This document shows positions 7,495 to 9,144 of a stretch of 9,144 nt of DNA, in pieces; within the stretch, counting starts at the first letter, position 1, and the number at the start of each line of letters is the position of its first letter. The stretch comes from an uncultured Gammaproteobacteria bacterium (GTDB lineage Bacteria > Pseudomonadota > Gammaproteobacteria > Pseudomonadales > Litorivicinaceae). Both the position numbers and the translations under genes were made by a program. A model generated the notes under the pieces. That model searched no databases. It worked only from the letters and a program-made list of their open reading frames with translations, and was not told where the DNA came from. Location of the stretch: the NCBI GenBank assembly GCA_913062835.1, contig CAJXXD010000026.1:1-9144 (forward strand), given 5' to 3'.

Positions 7495-7511
7495 TAGGCA
7501 CGGGCTTTGCT
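7495..7511 (+). promoter_or_regulatory. Sigma-54 (RpoN) promoter of glnA
   Basis: TAGGCACG at 7495-7502, four bases, then TTGCT at 7507-7511 match the -24/-12 consensus TGGCACG-N4-TTGCW with one mismatch. The invariant GG (7497-7498) and GC (7509-7510) have the required spacing. Transcription should start near 7521-7522, giving a leader of about 53 nt before the glnA ATG. Together with the upstream NtrC sites this makes glnA a nitrogen-regulated gene. Confidence 0.88.
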
Positions 7512-7529
7512 ATACGCTTTTGAGTACTC

Positions 7530-7542
7530 CCACCGAAGGTGG
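7530..7542 (+). other. Small hairpin in the glnA leader
   Basis: CCACC (7530-7534), loop GAA, and GGTGG (7538-7542) form a 5-bp GC-rich stem shortly after the predicted transcription start. It could stabilise the 5' end of the glnA mRNA. It has no U-run and leaves the ribosome-binding site (CGGAGT, 7564-7569) free. Its function is not known. Confidence 0.3.
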
Positions 7543-7574
7543 CGAGGTTTTGCATTCCAAACACGGAGTCAGAC

Positions 7575-8978
7575 ATGTCTGAAAAAACACTTAAATTGAT
7601 TGCCGAAAGCGAAGCCCGTTGGGTTGATCTACGTTTCACAGATCCGCGCGGCAAAGAGCAGCACGTAACTTTCCCAGCTTCCTCGGTGGATAGCGAGTTT
7701 TTCGCCGAAGGTGCCATGTTTGACGGATCATCGATCGCTGGATGGAAGTCGATCAACGAATCCGACATGATCTTGATGCCAGACGACTCGACTGCAGTGG
7801 TTGATCCCTTTACAGAGGAAGTCACCGTCAATATCCGCTGCGACATCGTTGAGCCATCGACTATGCAGGGCTACGATCGTGACCCTCGTTCAGTCGCGCA
7901 CCGCGCAGAAGCCTATTTAAAGTCGACCGGTATCGGTGATACCTGCTTCTTCGGACCTGAGCCAGAGTTCTTCGTGTTCGACAGCGTGCAGTGGAAAGCT
8001 GATATGCAAGGTGCAATGTACAAAATCGAATCAGAAGAAGCCGCTTGGTCAAGCCATGCGGAATTCGAAGGCGGCAACATGGGTCACCGTCCATCCGTAA
8101 AAGGTGGTTATTTCCCTGAAGCGCCTGTCGACTCACTTTCCGATATTCGCGGCCAGATGATATCTGTTATGGGGCAGATGGGAGTCCCGGTCGAAAAGCA
8201 CCACCATGAGGTTGCTCCCAGCCAATGCGAACTCGGGATTAAATTTGCCCCAATGGTTGAGGAAGCTGACAATCTGCAGATTTACAAGCATGTGGTACAT
8301 AATGTGGCACATAGCTACGGTAAGTCCGCGACATTTCTGCCAAAGCCGATTTATGGAGACAATGGCTCTGGAATGCACGTCCACCAGTCCTTGTGGAAAG
8401 GTAACAAACCTCTTTTTGCAGGAGATCAATATGCCGGCTTGTCAGAAGATTGCTTATATTACATTGGTGGAATAATCAAACATGCGCGTGCTTTGAATGC
8501 CTTCACCAACCCATCCACCAACAGCTACAAGCGTCTTGTTCCGGGTTTCGAGGCACCTGTCCTTCTGGCTTATTCATCCAGAAACAGATCTGCGTCATGC
8601 CGTATTCCACATTCTACATCTCCAAAGGCAAAGCGGGTAGAAGTTCGATTCCCGGATCCAACCGCCAATCCTTATCTGGCATTCAGCGCAATGCTGATGG
8701 CCGGACTTGACGGTATAAAGAATAAAATCCATCCGGGCGATGCAATGGACAGAAATCTTTATGAATTACCTAAAGATATGCTTAAAGATATCCCTACAGT
8801 TTGCGGTTCATTAAGGGAGGCAGTTGAGGCTCTTAGATCTGATCATGAGTTCCTCCTTGAAGGAAATGTCTTTACAACAGATATGCTGGAAGGCTATATC
8901 GATCTGAAGATGGAAGAGATTGAGCTTTTTGAAACAATGCCGCATCCGGTCGAATTTATGATGTATTATTCTTCCTGA
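7575..8978 (+). CDS. glnA: Glutamine synthetase type I (GlnA), apparently mosaic between N- and C-terminal parts
   Basis: A 467-residue enzyme (E. coli 469) that makes glutamine from glutamate, ammonia and ATP as a dodecamer. Conserved elements are the D50 loop (MFDGSS), metal ligands in GPEPEFF (E129, E131), HHHEVA (209-214), NGSGMHVH (263-270) with H268, NRSASCRIP (337-345), and the adenylylation loop NLYELP with Y396. The start at 7575 has CGGAGT six nt upstream, and MSEKTLKLI is the usual N-terminus. Oddity: up to about residue 195 the sequence resembles gammaproteobacterial GlnA, and all nine arginines are CGT or CGC. After that, [18 protein letters not shown] and the [10 protein letters not shown] end resemble the alphaproteobacterial type. 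Of the ten later arginines five are AGA/AGG, and ATA isoleucine codons appear. The frame is intact and no catalytic residue is lost. Either recombination or a chimeric assembly could explain it. The usual downstream glnL is absent. Confidence 0.95.
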   Translation: MSEKTLKLIAESEARWVDLRFTDPRGKEQHVTFPASSVDSEFFAEGAMFDGSSIAGWKSINESDMILMPDDSTAVVDPFTEEVTVNIRCDIVEPSTMQGYDRDPRSVAHRAEAYLKSTGIGDTCFFGPEPEFFVFDSVQWKADMQGAMYKIESEEAAWSSHAEFEGGNMGHRPSVKGGYFPEAPVDSLSDIRGQMISVMGQMGVPVEKHHHEVAPSQCELGIKFAPMVEEADNLQIYKHVVHNVAHSYGKSATFLPKPIYGDNGSGMHVHQSLWKGNKPLFAGDQYAGLSEDCLYYIGGIIKHARALNAFTNPSTNSYKRLVPGFEAPVLLAYSSRNRSASCRIPHSTSPKAKRVEVRFPDPTANPYLAFSAMLMAGLDGIKNKIHPGDAMDRNLYELPKDMLKDIPTVCGSLREAVEALRSDHEFLLEGNVFTTDMLEGYIDLKMEEIELFETMPHPVEFMMYYSS

Positions 8979-8988
8979 GATTATCAGG
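8974..8988 (+). repeat. Short inverted repeat over the glnA stop codon
   Basis: CCTGA (8974-8978), loop GATTA, TCAGG (8984-8988). The TGA stop is part of the left arm. AT-rich DNA follows but there is no continuous T-run, so a terminator role is only possible. Confidence 0.3.
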
Positions 8989-8994
8989 CAAAAT

Positions 8995-9014
8995 AATAAT
9001 TAATCATAATTATT
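8995..9014. repeat. AT-only inverted repeat downstream of glnA
   Basis: AATAATTA (8995-9002) and TAATTATT (9007-9014) are perfect complements around a 4-base loop. It lies between two convergent genes in DNA of about 33% GC. Such a pattern arises easily by chance in AT-rich sequence, and no function is claimed. Confidence 0.3.
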
Positions 9015-9015
9015 T

Positions 9016-9113
9016 ATCTGGCGGCGTTTAAAAACAGTAATTGTTACTGCGTAAATGAAAGCTTTGTTACAAGGATTCCAGAGATTCTATCAGTTTTTTA
9101 AATGCCGCCAGAT
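9016..9113. repeat. Imperfect inverted repeat with 19-bp arms
   Basis: ATCTGGCGGCGTTTAAAAA (9016-9034) is complementary to 9095-9113 at 18 of 19 positions; the exception (9026 with 9103) would be a G-U pair in RNA. The arms are separated by 60 bases. The right arm lies inside the 3' end of the minus-strand gene fragment, where it encodes part of the NLAAFKK stretch. The left arm lies in the non-coding gap. It could be a duplicated, inverted piece of that gene, a structured 3' end, or an amplification artefact. Confidence 0.7.
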
Positions 9114-9144
9114 TATGTGCCCAATCTGAGTATTTTCCATCTCT
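9067..9144 (-). CDS. 3' end of an unidentified gene (partial at window end)
   Basis: A minus-strand frame enters from the window edge and stops at TAA (9067-9069), leaving only 25 residues that include KYSDWAHNLAAFKKLIESLE. The residues look like a genuine amphipathic C-terminal helix, and the convergent placement behind glnA is plausible, but no family can be assigned from so little sequence. Codon choice is AT-rich and fits the second half of glnA, not the rest of the window. It could be a chance open frame. Confidence 0.42.
   Translation of the reverse strand, partial: RDGKYSDWAHNLAAFKKLIESLESL

Noticed and set aside
7486..7516. Sigma-70 promoter for glnA (TTGCAA followed by TATACG)
   Set aside because: The spacing is 19 nt and the -10 is a poor match. 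It overlaps the much better sigma-54 elements, so it was not listed.
8974..9113. Intrinsic terminator after glnA
   Set aside because: Hairpins exist, but none is followed by a T-run on either strand, so a standard Rho-independent terminator cannot be claimed.

Overview
The window looks like ordinary chromosomal housekeeping DNA from a gammaproteobacterium. The evidence is gene order: ubiJ-ubiB leads into hisI-hisE and tatABC, as I recall from Pseudomonas-type genomes, and typA and glnA are divergent, as in E. coli. Most of the window has a mid-range GC content (53% in one 60-base sample, 7621-7680). The species cannot be named from this sequence. No CRISPR array, insertion sequence, tRNA, rRNA, phage gene or toxin-antitoxin pair was recognised, and I see no convincing undescribed system.

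Layout: Positions 2-4492 (+ strand) hold a very tightly packed run of eight genes: the 3' end of ubiJ, ubiB, hisI, hisE, a HIT-family (HinT-like) gene, tatA, tatB and tatC. Most junctions overlap or abut, which suggests one transcript covering ubiquinone synthesis, two histidine-pathway steps and the twin-arginine export system. Reading the other way, typA (7304-5481) and pip (proline iminopeptidase, 5451-4489) form a probable two-gene unit. It meets tatC tail to tail, with both stop codons inside one TTAA. The 270-base gap between typA and glnA carries a textbook nitrogen-control region: two NtrC-type palindromes 32 bp apart, a near-perfect sigma-54 -24/-12 promoter, and then glnA with a Shine-Dalgarno site. 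A possible typA promoter faces the other way.

The feature most worth attention is glnA itself and what follows it. The first ~195 codons resemble gammaproteobacterial glutamine synthetase and use only CGT/CGC for arginine. From about 8150-8180 onward the protein resembles the alphaproteobacterial type, AGA/AGG arginine and ATA isoleucine codons appear, and GC falls (37% at 8761-8820, about 33% at 8979-9144). The expected glnL does not follow. Instead there is AT-rich DNA, a long imperfect inverted repeat, and the 3' end of an unidentified minus-strand gene. The reading frame stays open across the change. It is therefore either a recombinant (mosaic) glnA or, at least as likely, a chimeric assembly joined in a conserved gene. 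Read mapping would decide between these.
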